DNA of 44,032 nucleotides from the IMG/VR virus record IMGVR_UViG_3300027861_000053, positions 1 through 44,032 of that record. One strand, 5' to 3'. Numbering within the stretch: the stretch's first letter is position 1; every line of letters starts with the position of its first letter. This DNA comes from a virus. Both the position numbers and the translations under genes were made by a program. The notes under the pieces are model-generated. The model had not been told where the DNA came from. It searched no databases and worked only from the letters and a program-made list of their open reading frames with translations. Positions 6,307-16,686 of this stretch are shown here, one piece after another.

Positions 6307-9300
6307 TTAAAACTTTATTTTATTAAACTCTAAAGATCCACCAAAATCTAAATTATTAAAATTAAGACCATTACTACTATTGTTTTCTTTATTTTCTCCT
6401 AAACCTAAATTCCATTTAGTATAACCCATCATTAAAGCTATTCTTTGCCAATTTTCATATTCAGAATTCATAGCGTTTTTAAGGTTTTCTGATTTTATAT
6501 ATAACCTATCTAAAGGTAGGTTTAAAGCTGCTGATGTTATTGAAGCTCCAGATTGTAGATAATATTTATTATCTAGACTCCAACCTAAGTATTCAGCTTC
6601 TTGTTTATTATATTGAATATTTTCCCAACCATCCATTAGTCTTCTAGCTTTTATACCAACTGGAGGTGAAACGTTTAAGGCTTCTATAAGAAGCTTTACA
6701 CTTTTATATCTACCTTTTGGATCAGCATTTAATTCTATTGCTTTTAAAATAGTATTTTTAATTCCTGCAAAAACAGCTCCTTTAAGACCAGAACCTCTAA
6801 GAAGAGTATCCATAGCTCCATTTACAGCTCTATACTTTCCTTTATCATATTTACCTTTTTCGTCTGCGTATTCGTCATCATCAAACCACATTCCGAATAG
6901 TGCGTTTTGTAAAAAATTAAACACAAGGTTTTGCAAAGCAGCATAATAAGTTATTTTTGCTACATTATTTTTCCAATTACCTCTTCCTTTCGCTAAATCA
7001 ACAACTGAGTTTTTTATTATTCTACCATATTGTAAAGGTGTATTTTGAAAAGCTAAAATTAATCTACCTTGAACAGAAGCTTGATTTTTTGATATTTTAG
7101 AAGGATCAGCAGATTGTTGACTTGTTTCAGCAGCTTCGTAAAACTCTCTCATTGCTTGAGATTCAGCAACTTTTAATTCAAGACCTTGTTTCATTAAAGA
7201 TTTTATTCTATTTCTATAAAAACTAGAACCACCTAGAGCTATAGCAAAACTATCAGCGAATCTAGTAGGCATAAAACCTTTTTTAAGCATCCAGGCTATA
7301 GCAGCTTTAGTTTTAGCCATAGGACCTTTGTATTTTGGATCGCTAACAACATCTATTAGTTCAGCTTCTTGTAAATCACTTAACATACCTTCTCTTCTGT
7401 TTGAAAGATAAGCTGATTTCCAAAGTGTGGTAAAATCTTTCCAAAACTGAGTTTGATTAGCAAGAGCACCAGCAGCCGCTAGTACATTATTATCTGTTGT
7501 GTTTATAAAATTAGTTGCAGATATTGTTTGTAGTAATGCAGATCTCATGTTAAAAAACATAGTAACACCAACAGAGCCGTTTAACCAGTCTACAAAGGCA
7601 TTATTATCTTTTGGTTTGTTTTTACCAGTTTGCATTCTACCAATTATTTCTTCTAAAGAAGAACGAAAATCACTACCTAACGTAGCTTCTAGTTTATTTA
7701 AATTTTCTTTATCAAATATTAAATCTTTGTTTTGAATCCATCTAGCTAAAAATTTTTCTCTGTTTGCAAAGTTTAATATATCTTGTATATCACTTAATAC
7801 GTTTCCAGAAGACCATGTATCAGATGGTTCTATCCAATTGTTTTTCATTTTGGATAGCTTTTCAAGCTGTAATGCAAAGCTTTTTAATGTAGGATTTTTT
7901 CTTATAATATTACTTAAAAACATAACATCTTTAGAATCTAGACCAGGAATAACCATGCCGTTTCTTTTCCATAAATAAACTCTTAAAGCTGTATCCATTG
8001 AAAAATTACTATATCCAGAATCTTCCATCAATAGTTTTTTTATTCCTTTGTTTTGTTTTATTAAGTTTTTAAAATCTCTATGCGCAACGTTTTTAGCTTC
8101 AACCATATTTAACATGCCTTCTGAATAAGGTTTTATTAAATTATCATTTAACCATTTTATTTGAGTTTCACCTTTTTTACCTTTAGCGCTAGCTATCATA
8201 TACATTAAACCTAGAAAATCAGAATCAGCAGGCGGCAACCAAACATTGTTTCCACCAACAATCTTGCTTAGTTCTCTTGCTCTTTCTTTAGAAAAAACCT
8301 CATCTACGTTAACGTTAAAGTTATCCTCTACAATTTCATTTAAACCTCTAGAAAGATTATTACTGTACTCATTTCTTTCATTATTTAAACTAAACTTAAT
8401 ATCTCCTGTGTCTAAAACGTTTTTTGACATTTTACCTTTCCAGTTATCGTTGTTTTTAAAATAAAAATCATTATAACCTTGTGATATTTTATCTATTAAA
8501 TAGTAAGAAATAGCTTTATCGTTCATATTACCTAGGTCAGGCACGTTGAACTTTATGGCTTTTTTGTTAAATTTAATTGTTTTTCTAGTAGCTTCATCAA
8601 TAGTTTGAGCCATAAACAATTGATCTTTAACGTTGGCTGTAGAAGATAAATAATCAGAACCTTTAGCATTGTTTAAAGAACCATTGTCTAAACTAAATCT
8701 TTCTCTTACGTCGTTTTTAGAGTTTTTCTTTATATTTTTTATAGATTTTTTAAACTGTTTGTTTGTTAAAGTAAAAGTATCAAAACCAAATTGATCAAGT
8801 CCTTGATTAAAACTAGAACTAAAACCTGCGTTTTTTCCTAAAACTCTAACTAATCTGCTATAAAGTTTTGTTCTTGATTGAGCTTCAGAATCAAACACTA
8901 CGTTCTTAATATTAAATTTATTCATAGCTTGTATTAAGCCGTTTGAAACTATGCTCATTACTTTAAACGCATCACCAGTACCTGATATCTCCGTAGATGG
9001 TAATGTTCCTTTAACAATTTCACCGTTTCTATTAAAAGTAACATCTTTAATTAAAGCAAATTGAAAAATATACTTATCTTTTCCTTCTGGTAATAAAGAC
9101 ATTACATATTTTTTACCACCTACGTTAAATCCAGTGTTATACATTTGGCCTGAACTTAAATCTCCAGGTATTATACTTGTGTCTGACCATTTTAAGTCTG
9201 CTTTAGTATCTAAACTAAACCTTACGCTAGTCGACTTACCTCTTGCTAAGTTGTTTAAAACTTTATTTCTTATATTTGTATCTTTAAGATCGTTGTATAA

Positions 9301-12300
9301 GTCTACATTTTTTTTAGATATTTCTTGTAAAAAAGCATCGTCTCTAATAGCGTTTCTAGCTTCTTGTAAAACTAAAACATCACCAAATAACTCCATCAAT
9401 GCAGTTCTTCTATCAAAATACGCTGTTGCCCATAAAGTTTTACCGGTTCTACCTTGTTCTACAGGATCAAAACTATTTAAAAGCTTTTGTTTATTACTTC
9501 CAGCTAGTCTTTCTATTATTCTAGTAGCTTCATCTAAACCAAAGTAGTTTTGTAAAAAAGAAGATACATTTAAATTTTTTACTTTTCTAGGTTTTCCATC
9601 ATCATCTGAATCTTTAAGCCTAGGAGGTAATTTTTTTATAGCATAAGTTGATTCACCTGTAACGGGATCAATAGGGTTGTTTATAACATCAAATATTAAC
9701 TTCCAGTTATCAAACATAAAGCTTTCTAAAGAAGTAGAGTTTTGAAAAGTCATTCTTCTAGCTAAAGTTTGAGATAATATGGCTAGTTTTTCTTTAAATG
9801 CTTTAAAATCTAAGTTTTCTATATTACGAGAACTTAGTATTTGTCTTTTAACCTCTGCTACAATAACTTGAGCAGGGTTTATTTGTTCAGAATAAGCTTC
9901 GTAAGTTTTTATCATACCACCTGAAGACAAACTATAAGTTCTAAAAGATTTTAAATCTTTCAACTCTTTAGCTTCAGCGTTTGTTAAGCTTTCTTTTGCC
10001 TCTAGCTCTAAACCTCTTTTTAAATCTCTTTTTTGTTTTTCTAATTGAGCTATTTCAACTTCATCTGTAGCGGTTGCTAATCTTTTGTTGACAGCTATAC
10101 TAGGGTCATTAAAATCTATAGCAAAATCTCCACCAACTGGAACACCATCTATTTCTATAGGTTTTCCATCGGAATTTACAAAACCAAAAACAGGATCTCT
10201 AAGAAGCTCTGTTAATTCATCTTGGCTTTGCTCATAAGATTGCTTTTCTTGTTCTAATATGTCATTGTCTATGTCTAGAGTTGATCCGGAAACCCTATCA
10301 TCTATCTCATCAGTAAACTCTTGAGAAGTTACGTTGCCTGTTTTAAGTGCAGCTTTCATTTTATTTCTAAGCTGAGAGTTAATCCAACCGTTTAAATTGT
10401 TGTTTTCAGTTATTAAGTCTCCATTAGCGTCTTTGTAACCTTTTTCGTCAAGAATATTTAGCTCGTTGTTTATAGAGTTAGATGGCATGTTGTTATCTTC
10501 TAACTCTTTTCTTTTAGCTTCTCTTAATTTTAAAAACTTTTTATTAAAATTTCTAATATGAGGTAGTAAAGCAAGTTGAGTATCTTGTATCATGTCCTCT
10601 GCACTATAATCAGGTAAATTACCATATAACACATAAGCCTTTTGAAGTATAGGCTTTTCATATTGTTCTAATATATCATAAAAAATTCTATCATCAGGAG
10701 ATATGTTACCCCATTTATTTTTATTATAAAAAGAATTTACAGTGTTTTTAAACTCATCATTGTTAGCTCTTGACTCTGGTTTTAAAGCAAACTTTTCATC
10801 AAAAGTGTAATTGTTTTCGCTGCTTGAATCTGTTGTTTTTTTAGTTTTAACAGGTTTTTTTGCATCAAGAATACTTTTAGTTTCTTCTTTTAAAGCTTTT
10901 TTATCTACTTCAGCACCTTTTGTTCCTAATTTTTTAAATGCTTTGTTTTTATCTAAAGACATAACTCTATTGTTCATAGATTTATTATAATCTTTTATAA
11001 AATTATAAACATCTCTACCTGAACCAAATTTAACATCTCTAACGCCTAAAAATTGTAAAACTTGTCTAAGCACGTCTGCTAATTTAGTAAAAACATCTTC
11101 ATCATATGTAACTGCACCAACATCTATAGCTTCAGAATAAAGAGTTAAAACTTCTTCCCACTGTTTACCTAATTCTGTCGATACTTTATTGTTATATTCA
11201 GACTTTGTTATTGTTCCTGCTTTTAAATCTGCTTCAATTCCAGCAATACTATTTTTATAATAGTTTATATAACCAGTAAAGTCTTTTAAAAACTTAGCAG
11301 GCAAAGCTGTTAGTTTAGAATCATCATTAGAAAGTCTTTCTTGTATTTTAAGTATTTCACCTAATAAAGATTTACCTAATAATATAGCAGCTTCAGGATC
11401 ATTTTTTATTGTTTCATAAATTAAGCCATGTAAAAATTCATGTTGTTTAACCCCTATTCTTCCACCTTTAGCGGCTTTGTCATTGTTTATTAAAACAATT
11501 TTTTTCCCATCAAAATCTATTATACTTCCGTATTGTTGTGAAGTAAAATCTGCTTTTTCAGGGGTGTAGTTTAATTCGTTTATTAAAAAATCTTTAGCTT
11601 CTTGAACAGAGTTAACTTCTTTCCATTCAGTATTAGTTATAATACCTTTTTTTATCGCAGCAGTTATTATTCCTGATTTTCTAGCAGTTAAATCATTATA
11701 ATATACTCTTTGTATTTTCTCATCTAAAGCTTTTATTCTTTCGTCTGTAGCTGCATTAAAAGATTTGTCCTCTGTTTTACGTTGATTTCTTAGTTTACCA
11801 ACTTCGTTAAGATCCCCTAGTATTTCTTCAGCAGCTTGAGCGCTTATGTCGGTAGGCATTCTATTTATGTTGTTATTAAAAGCATCTATTTCTTGTAAAA
11901 CCTGATCTGCTTCTTCTTGAGTATATATACCTTGATTAACTTGATCTGCTAATATTTTTTTAACTTTCTTTTTCTTATAAGATAACAAACTTAAGTTGTT
12001 AAATCTATCTACAGCACCCATACCTAGTAATTGCCTAGCTGATTTTTTAGCACCTTTTACAGCTACCCCAGCGCCAGGCATTATTGCACCAGCAAAAAAC
12101 GAAAGTACAGTAGTGTCTATAAAATCTTGCATAGACATAGTATCTTTCAATATTTTTTTACCAGCGGATTCATTTACTTGTTTGTTAACAACAAATGTTT
12201 CACCTGACTGCTGTATGTTTTCTTGAAAAACTTCTTTAATACCTTCACCACTTAAATTAAAAAGAGTTTTAGCGCCTGAAGCTAACTTTTGCCCAAAGCT

Positions 12301-14241
12301 TCTAAAACCACCTTTAACATATGCTTCTAAAGATTCTTTTATGTATTCGTTTTTTATTTTACCAAAAATAGCATCCGTTGCTTTTGTTTGAGGCGATATA
12401 GGAGCTGTTAAAGCATATAATATACCTGTTTGTATAGAAGCTATAGAAGCTAATTGACTTGCCTCTTGATCATTTATACCAGCTTGTCTAGCTTGCTTTA
12501 ATGTTTCTTCGTATCCTCTAGAAAAACCTAAAGTACTTTGACCTATTATAGCATCAGCCATATTTTTTTTAATAGGTACTGATTTTAAAAAACTTCTTGT
12601 TTTTCCTAAAACACCTAATCCTTTAGTAAAACCACCAACTGCCCTTACACCATTGCCCATTCCTCTTGTTAAGGCTATTTGAAAAAACAAATCACCTATA
12701 ACATTAGCACCAGCATCAAAAGCACCTAATACACTAAAAGAAGATACTTTTTTATTTCCTTTTCTGGCTTTAGTTCTTATATTATCTTGTTGTTCTTGTG
12801 TTAAAAAAGGAGTTGCATTTAATTTATTAGTTGTATCTATTATTTGGTTATTAGAATCTATAACATATTCAATATTAGTTTCGGGATCTAAATATCCATA
12901 ACCTATAGCACTGACGTATCTACCAAAAGTATTGTATTTAGTACCAACAACACCTATTTCTTCTAAAGCTAATTCTGTTCTGATACTTTCTGAAACACCT
13001 TCAAAAAAGTCACCAGGCAATAAACCATATGTACTTGCACTAAAACCTTCTATAGCACCACTTAACCCGTTCCAACCTTCACCTGCTAGATTTAATAAAA
13101 ATTTACCAGCACCAATATTACCGCCATCTTCCAGTAGTTTTTGATACTCTATTTGGTTTTTTTCGTCTTGTTCTTCTAGTTTTACAGATATTAATGGAAA
13201 TTCTTGTTTTATTAAGTTTTCATAATCTTGTAATAAAACATTTTCATTAGAAATATTAAACTTTTTATTTATAGTCTTTGGATCAATACCAGTTTGTTTT
13301 TCATACATCAACTGTTGTTGCTTTATGTCTCTCTGAAGTTGATCGTTAACATATAAGTTTAAGTACTGTAGTTTTTTTGCTTCAAGAGCTAGTTCTGGTT
13401 TATAATAATTACCATAATTTCTCTTATCCATGTCTAACTCTAGAAATCTTTTTAAATCTTTATCATAACCTTTAGCTTGTAAAAAACCTCCAAAATCTCT
13501 AGTGTTTATATTTCTACTTGAAAGAGCATCATTGTCGTACATTTCATCAACAAAAGAAGTTCCTTCACCTAGCATTTCAGCTAGTTCTGGAGAATACATT
13601 TTCATTCCTTCGTTTACCTGCTCATTTTCAGCAACATATGAGTCTTCATATATATAAGGTTGATTTAATTTTCTTAAATCAATGTAACTGTCTATCTCGC
13701 TATCACTTTTAGACTGAAAAGCACTTATTTTTCTCCTAGCTCTGTTTTTTTCATCATCACTTACTAGTTGCAATACAGATATAGCTTCAGGACTTTCTTT
13801 ATAACCAGCTATAATTAAATCATCTTCAGTTATAAAATTATTATCTACAGCAGCCTGTATATTGTCATCATCAAAAAAAGGTTGAGAAGCCATGCTGTCT
13901 CCATATCTTTCGGTAGGTAATAAATCTTTTTCATTATACTTACCAAACTGATTCTGTAAAGCACCTCTAATATTGCTACTTTGTTGTGTTATACTCTCTG
14001 GTAAACCATATAGATCTTCTTGACTACCTGTTGGTAAGTCCAAAGAAATAGTTTCCGAAACTGATTCCGTATCTTCTTGAGGTGCGAACATGTTGTTCTG
14101 AGGCGTTGCATTTGCACCCGCTGCATCGCCCCCTGCTTTTTTTGTAGCTCCAGGGTTGTCAGATAACCATATAACTATTTCATTTTCAGGATATCCGGTA
14201 AGATCTACCTCTTGTCCATTTGGTAAAATGTATATTTCCAT
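6307..14241 (-). CDS. Giant internal virion / ejection polyprotein with zincin and sigma-like segments (2644 aa)
   Basis: At 2644 residues this is the largest gene, placed where podoviruses keep the gp16-like ejected core protein. The N-terminus (MEIYILPNGQEVDLTGY) resembles the start of other giant phage virion proteins. H934-E935-x-x-H938 (KQHEFLHGLIYE) is a zinc-metallopeptidase motif. Residues about 1180-1300 resemble sigma-70 region 2: YSAEDMIQDTQ lines up with the AEDLVQE core and GWINSQLRNKMK with the W..I.RN helix, separated by an insert of roughly 50 residues. Residues about 1690-1820 (near FKVMSIVSNGLIQAMNKFNI) look like a compact alpha/beta domain common in polyvalent phage proteins. 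The last ~450 residues are helical with hydrophobic stretches (LQNLVFNFLQNALFGMW). It probably enters the host with the DNA. Domain calls other than the overall role are by eye. Confidence 0.85.
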   Translation of the reverse strand: MEIYILPNGQEVDLTGYPENEIVIWLSDNPGATKKAGGDAAGANATPQNNMFAPQEDTESVSETISLDLPTGSQEDLYGLPESITQQSSNIRGALQNQFGKYNEKDLLPTERYGDSMASQPFFDDDNIQAAVDNNFITEDDLIIAGYKESPEAISVLQLVSDDEKNRARRKISAFQSKSDSEIDSYIDLRKLNQPYIYEDSYVAENEQVNEGMKMYSPELAEMLGEGTSFVDEMYDNDALSSRNINTRDFGGFLQAKGYDKDLKRFLELDMDKRNYGNYYKPELALEAKKLQYLNLYVNDQLQRDIKQQQLMYEKQTGIDPKTINKKFNISNENVLLQDYENLIKQEFPLISVKLEEQDEKNQIEYQKLLEDGGNIGAGKFLLNLAGEGWNGLSGAIEGFSASTYGLLPGDFFEGVSESIRTELALEEIGVVGTKYNTFGRYVSAIGYGYLDPETNIEYVIDSNNQIIDTTNKLNATPFLTQEQQDNIRTKARKGNKKVSSFSVLGAFDAGANVIGDLFFQIALTRGMGNGVRAVGGFTKGLGVLGKTRSFLKSVPIKKNMADAIIGQSTLGFSRGYEETLKQARQAGINDQEASQLASIASIQTGILYALTAPISPQTKATDAIFGKIKNEYIKESLEAYVKGGFRSFGQKLASGAKTLFNLSGEGIKEVFQENIQQSGETFVVNKQVNESAGKKILKDTMSMQDFIDTTVLSFFAGAIMPGAGVAVKGAKKSARQLLGMGAVDRFNNLSLLSYKKKKVKKILADQVNQGIYTQEEADQVLQEIDAFNNNINRMPTDISAQAAEEILGDLNEVGKLRNQRKTEDKSFNAATDERIKALDEKIQRVYYNDLTARKSGIITAAIKKGIITNTEWKEVNSVQEAKDFLINELNYTPEKADFTSQQYGSIIDFDGKKIVLINNDKAAKGGRIGVKQHEFLHGLIYETIKNDPEAAILLGKSLLGEILKIQERLSNDDSKLTALPAKFLKDFTGYINYYKNSIAGIEADLKAGTITKSEYNNKVSTELGKQWEEVLTLYSEAIDVGAVTYDEDVFTKLADVLRQVLQFLGVRDVKFGSGRDVYNFIKDYNKSMNNRVMSLDKNKAFKKLGTKGAEVDKKALKEETKSILDAKKPVKTKKTTDSSSENNYTFDEKFALKPESRANNDEFKNTVNSFYNKNKWGNISPDDRIFYDILEQYEKPILQKAYVLYGNLPDYSAEDMIQDTQLALLPHIRNFNKKFLKLREAKRKELEDNNMPSNSINNELNILDEKGYKDANGDLITENNNLNGWINSQLRNKMKAALKTGNVTSQEFTDEIDDRVSGSTLDIDNDILEQEKQSYEQSQDELTELLRDPVFGFVNSDGKPIEIDGVPVGGDFAIDFNDPSIAVNKRLATATDEVEIAQLEKQKRDLKRGLELEAKESLTNAEAKELKDLKSFRTYSLSSGGMIKTYEAYSEQINPAQVIVAEVKRQILSSRNIENLDFKAFKEKLAILSQTLARRMTFQNSTSLESFMFDNWKLIFDVINNPIDPVTGESTYAIKKLPPRLKDSDDDGKPRKVKNLNVSSFLQNYFGLDEATRIIERLAGSNKQKLLNSFDPVEQGRTGKTLWATAYFDRRTALMELFGDVLVLQEARNAIRDDAFLQEISKKNVDLYNDLKDTNIRNKVLNNLARGKSTSVRFSLDTKADLKWSDTSIIPGDLSSGQMYNTGFNVGGKKYVMSLLPEGKDKYIFQFALIKDVTFNRNGEIVKGTLPSTEISGTGDAFKVMSIVSNGLIQAMNKFNIKNVVFDSEAQSRTKLYSRLVRVLGKNAGFSSSFNQGLDQFGFDTFTLTNKQFKKSIKNIKKNSKNDVRERFSLDNGSLNNAKGSDYLSSTANVKDQLFMAQTIDEATRKTIKFNKKAIKFNVPDLGNMNDKAISYYLIDKISQGYNDFYFKNNDNWKGKMSKNVLDTGDIKFSLNNERNEYSNNLSRGLNEIVEDNFNVNVDEVFSKERARELSKIVGGNNVWLPPADSDFLGLMYMIASAKGKKGETQIKWLNDNLIKPYSEGMLNMVEAKNVAHRDFKNLIKQNKGIKKLLMEDSGYSNFSMDTALRVYLWKRNGMVIPGLDSKDVMFLSNIIRKNPTLKSFALQLEKLSKMKNNWIEPSDTWSSGNVLSDIQDILNFANREKFLARWIQNKDLIFDKENLNKLEATLGSDFRSSLEEIIGRMQTGKNKPKDNNAFVDWLNGSVGVTMFFNMRSALLQTISATNFINTTDNNVLAAAGALANQTQFWKDFTTLWKSAYLSNRREGMLSDLQEAELIDVVSDPKYKGPMAKTKAAIAWMLKKGFMPTRFADSFAIALGGSSFYRNRIKSLMKQGLELKVAESQAMREFYEAAETSQQSADPSKISKNQASVQGRLILAFQNTPLQYGRIIKNSVVDLAKGRGNWKNNVAKITYYAALQNLVFNFLQNALFGMWFDDDEYADEKGKYDKGKYRAVNGAMDTLLRGSGLKGAVFAGIKNTILKAIELNADPKGRYKSVKLLIEALNVSPPVGIKARRLMDGWENIQYNKQEAEYLGWSLDNKYYLQSGASITSAALNLPLDRLYIKSENLKNAMNSEYENWQRIALMMGYTKWNLGLGENKENNSSNGLNFNNLDFGGSLEFNKIKF

Positions 14242-14246
14242 TTTTT

Positions 14247-15977
14247 TTATTTTATAGCCTTATTCATTCTTTCAGCATATTCAGTCAAAGTTTCGTCAGC
14301 TTTTTTAGGATTGTCAGCTTGCCAATCTATTTTTCTAGCTGTTTTCATTAACGTTGTTTTTTGTACGCTAGTTCTTTCTGAAGCAGTTGTATTATCTAAA
14401 GCAAACTTAAGTCTGTCAGTAGCGCTGTCAAGATTATAATTACCTGCATAGACAGGTTTATTACTTATTATTTTATATAAACCGTCTTTAGGTGCTAGTT
14501 TATTAAAAGCAGCCTTTGGATCTTCATCTCTTTTTTCATAGTGTTCTGCGTTGGTAGGAGAACCAGGGAAGTCACCAAAAGGAGTATTTAACCAAGTTTC
14601 ATATATATTTTCTTTAGTCATGTACTGAGTCTTAGGACCTGTTATTTTAGTTAAATTACTAAGAGTTACTTGAGTGTTACTCAGGCCTCCAGTGCCTCCT
14701 CGAACTATATTACTGTAATAATCGTTTCTGTAAGTTGATATTGGCGTAGTTTTATTACTTGATGAGCTTGATTGAACAACTGATTTACCACCAGACATAT
14801 AAAAACCATTTTCATCTTGTTTTAAACCTTGAGTTCTTGCTTGTATGATTTGATCAAAAAGCACTTGTTCAAACTGTTCGTCTGTTGGTTGTAAAGTCTG
14901 ATATTCATTTTCTATACCTTCGTTTAATTGTTTTAAATCAATATTCCAAGCATTAGCAGCCATCTGAACGTTACCGTTGACACCAGAAACTTTTGATTTA
15001 AGTATACTCATCATGTCTTTTCTTATCTCATCAACATTTAAGTATTGTCTAACTTCTTCTGTTCTTCTTGATCTACTACCTTGTACTTTAATTCTGTCTC
15101 TAAATATTTGTTCTTTGCTCCAATATTTATCTGCAAATTGACCATTAGCTTTTATAATACCTAAACCATCATTGTTAGGTGTTTTATCAGCTGGCTTCAT
15201 CCTTTCTAAACTTTCAGAAACTATCTGTGGAACATTAGACACAAAAGAAAATTGTTTATTTTCCGCCGACTGAGCATTCCAAGCTCTAGCGCTTATGTAT
15301 TTTTCTCTATACTGACCTTCAATTAGTTGACCATTTTCAAGTCTTTCAGGTTCGTTGCCTGAAACTTTTATCATTATGTCATTTTTCTCTTCATCATAAA
15401 CCATTTCAAAATCAGCATCAGAGTATATACCACCTAATGCATTTACAAAAAATTGATTATTAGCTATTTCATCTGGAGTGCTACCTATTATGGTTACTTT
15501 TTTTCCAATTTGAGCTGCGTTTTCTCTCCAATAATCACCGGTTGCAACAAAGTTTTGCGCTGCTGTTTTGCTTAAATTTAAAAGATCATAGTAATCTGTT
15601 ATAGCTTTTTGAGCAGATACTCTTTTTTCATTATCACCAAACTGAGTTTTTAAATAAATTTGGGCTTGAGTGGCTATATCTATTCTACTATTAAGGGTTT
15701 TTGTTAATTCATCTTGAATTGCGCTTGTTTTTGGAGCCGTTGCAAGATTGCTCATTTGCTCAAGATTCCATACATCAGCAGTGCCTTGAACCCGCTGCAT
15801 GTTTTCTATAATTCTTTGCTGGTCAGCTTTAGCTTTTTCAGCGGCTCTTCTTTTTTCTTGCTCACTTGCTTGCAAAGCTTGAGCATTGTTTTGATTCATT
15901 GCAGAAATTCCCTTAGTAAATGCACTAGCGTATGTGTCTCCTGTTAATCTTTGTGGATTTTCGTATGCTCCAGCCAT
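14247..15977 (-). CDS. Internal virion protein (576 aa)
   Basis: The protein opens with a short flexible region and then a long, charged coiled coil (SEQEKRRAAEKAKADQQRII near residues 39-58) followed by a helical body. This is the composition of podovirus internal core proteins such as T7 gp15, and its place between the 225-residue and 2644-residue internal proteins supports that role. Such proteins form part of the ejectosome that channels DNA through the host envelope. Five bases separate its stop from the giant gene's start. I cannot identify a catalytic domain. The start is the ATG giving MAGAYENPQ, behind an A-rich leader. Confidence 0.7.
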   Translation of the reverse strand: MAGAYENPQRLTGDTYASAFTKGISAMNQNNAQALQASEQEKRRAAEKAKADQQRIIENMQRVQGTADVWNLEQMSNLATAPKTSAIQDELTKTLNSRIDIATQAQIYLKTQFGDNEKRVSAQKAITDYYDLLNLSKTAAQNFVATGDYWRENAAQIGKKVTIIGSTPDEIANNQFFVNALGGIYSDADFEMVYDEEKNDIMIKVSGNEPERLENGQLIEGQYREKYISARAWNAQSAENKQFSFVSNVPQIVSESLERMKPADKTPNNDGLGIIKANGQFADKYWSKEQIFRDRIKVQGSRSRRTEEVRQYLNVDEIRKDMMSILKSKVSGVNGNVQMAANAWNIDLKQLNEGIENEYQTLQPTDEQFEQVLFDQIIQARTQGLKQDENGFYMSGGKSVVQSSSSSNKTTPISTYRNDYYSNIVRGGTGGLSNTQVTLSNLTKITGPKTQYMTKENIYETWLNTPFGDFPGSPTNAEHYEKRDEDPKAAFNKLAPKDGLYKIISNKPVYAGNYNLDSATDRLKFALDNTTASERTSVQKTTLMKTARKIDWQADNPKKADETLTEYAERMNKAIK

Positions 15978-16004
15978 AATTTATTTTTTTTTATAATATT
16001 TTTA

Positions 16005-16682
16005 TTAACCAAAAAGACCACCAATAGAACCTAACATATTGCTTGCTGCTCCATATTTACCGGCTTGAGCTTCTCCATAAGCTGCGTTTGCAGATCTTTC
16101 ATCGGCAGTAGCATTGTCTAATTGACCAGCAGCTCTATTTAATCTTTGGTTTTCTCTATTATCTGTAGCACCAAACATAAACTGTTTACCCATTACATCT
16201 GCGTTTTGCATTCTTTGTTTTTCAGCTAACTGAAGTTGTTGAAGTTTTTGATCTCCTTGTGCAACTAATTTTTGATTAGAAGCTTCTTGCAATTCTAAAC
16301 TAGCAGATATTTGTTTTTTACTTGCTAAAGCAGCTTGTGCTAAAGCCGTAGCACCACCAGCACTTGCTCCAGTGGCTCTTAACGTATCCAATGTATTTGC
16401 TAAACCAATTTCAGCTTGTTCTGCTTGAAACTCTGCCGCTTGAGTTGCCACACCTAGGTTAGCATAAGGATTACTCATCTGACCGCTTAAATCAGTTACG
16501 TTTTCGTATGGATTTATTATAGGTTGTCTAGAGTTTTCTAGTGATTCTAATTCTGCTGCTAAACGAGCTTTTTCATTTCTTGCTCTATTTCTTTCGCCTT
16601 TAGCTGCTTTTTCTGCTTGATTAGCGCCTACCATTCCAAGTATTCCTTGGCCAAAACCTATTATTGGTGCTGCTGCTCCCAT
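16005..16682 (-). CDS. Internal virion protein, T7 gp14-like position (225 aa)
   Basis: An Ala/Gln-rich, 225-residue protein. A hydrophobic Gly-rich N-terminal segment (APIIGFGQGILGMVGA) could cross or insert into a membrane, followed by a long helical region with low-complexity Ala, Gln and Glu and a Gly-rich end (MLGSIGGLFG). Size and composition match the smallest podovirus internal virion protein, which is ejected and forms a pore in the outer membrane. It lies immediately upstream of two further internal virion genes in transcription order, the same order as T7 gp14-gp15-gp16. The role is assigned by composition and synteny; similarity is not strong enough for a family name. Confidence 0.68.
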   Translation of the reverse strand: MGAAAPIIGFGQGILGMVGANQAEKAAKGERNRARNEKARLAAELESLENSRQPIINPYENVTDLSGQMSNPYANLGVATQAAEFQAEQAEIGLANTLDTLRATGASAGGATALAQAALASKKQISASLELQEASNQKLVAQGDQKLQQLQLAEKQRMQNADVMGKQFMFGATDNRENQRLNRAAGQLDNATADERSANAAYGEAQAGKYGAASNMLGSIGGLFG

Positions 16683-16686
16683 ATTT

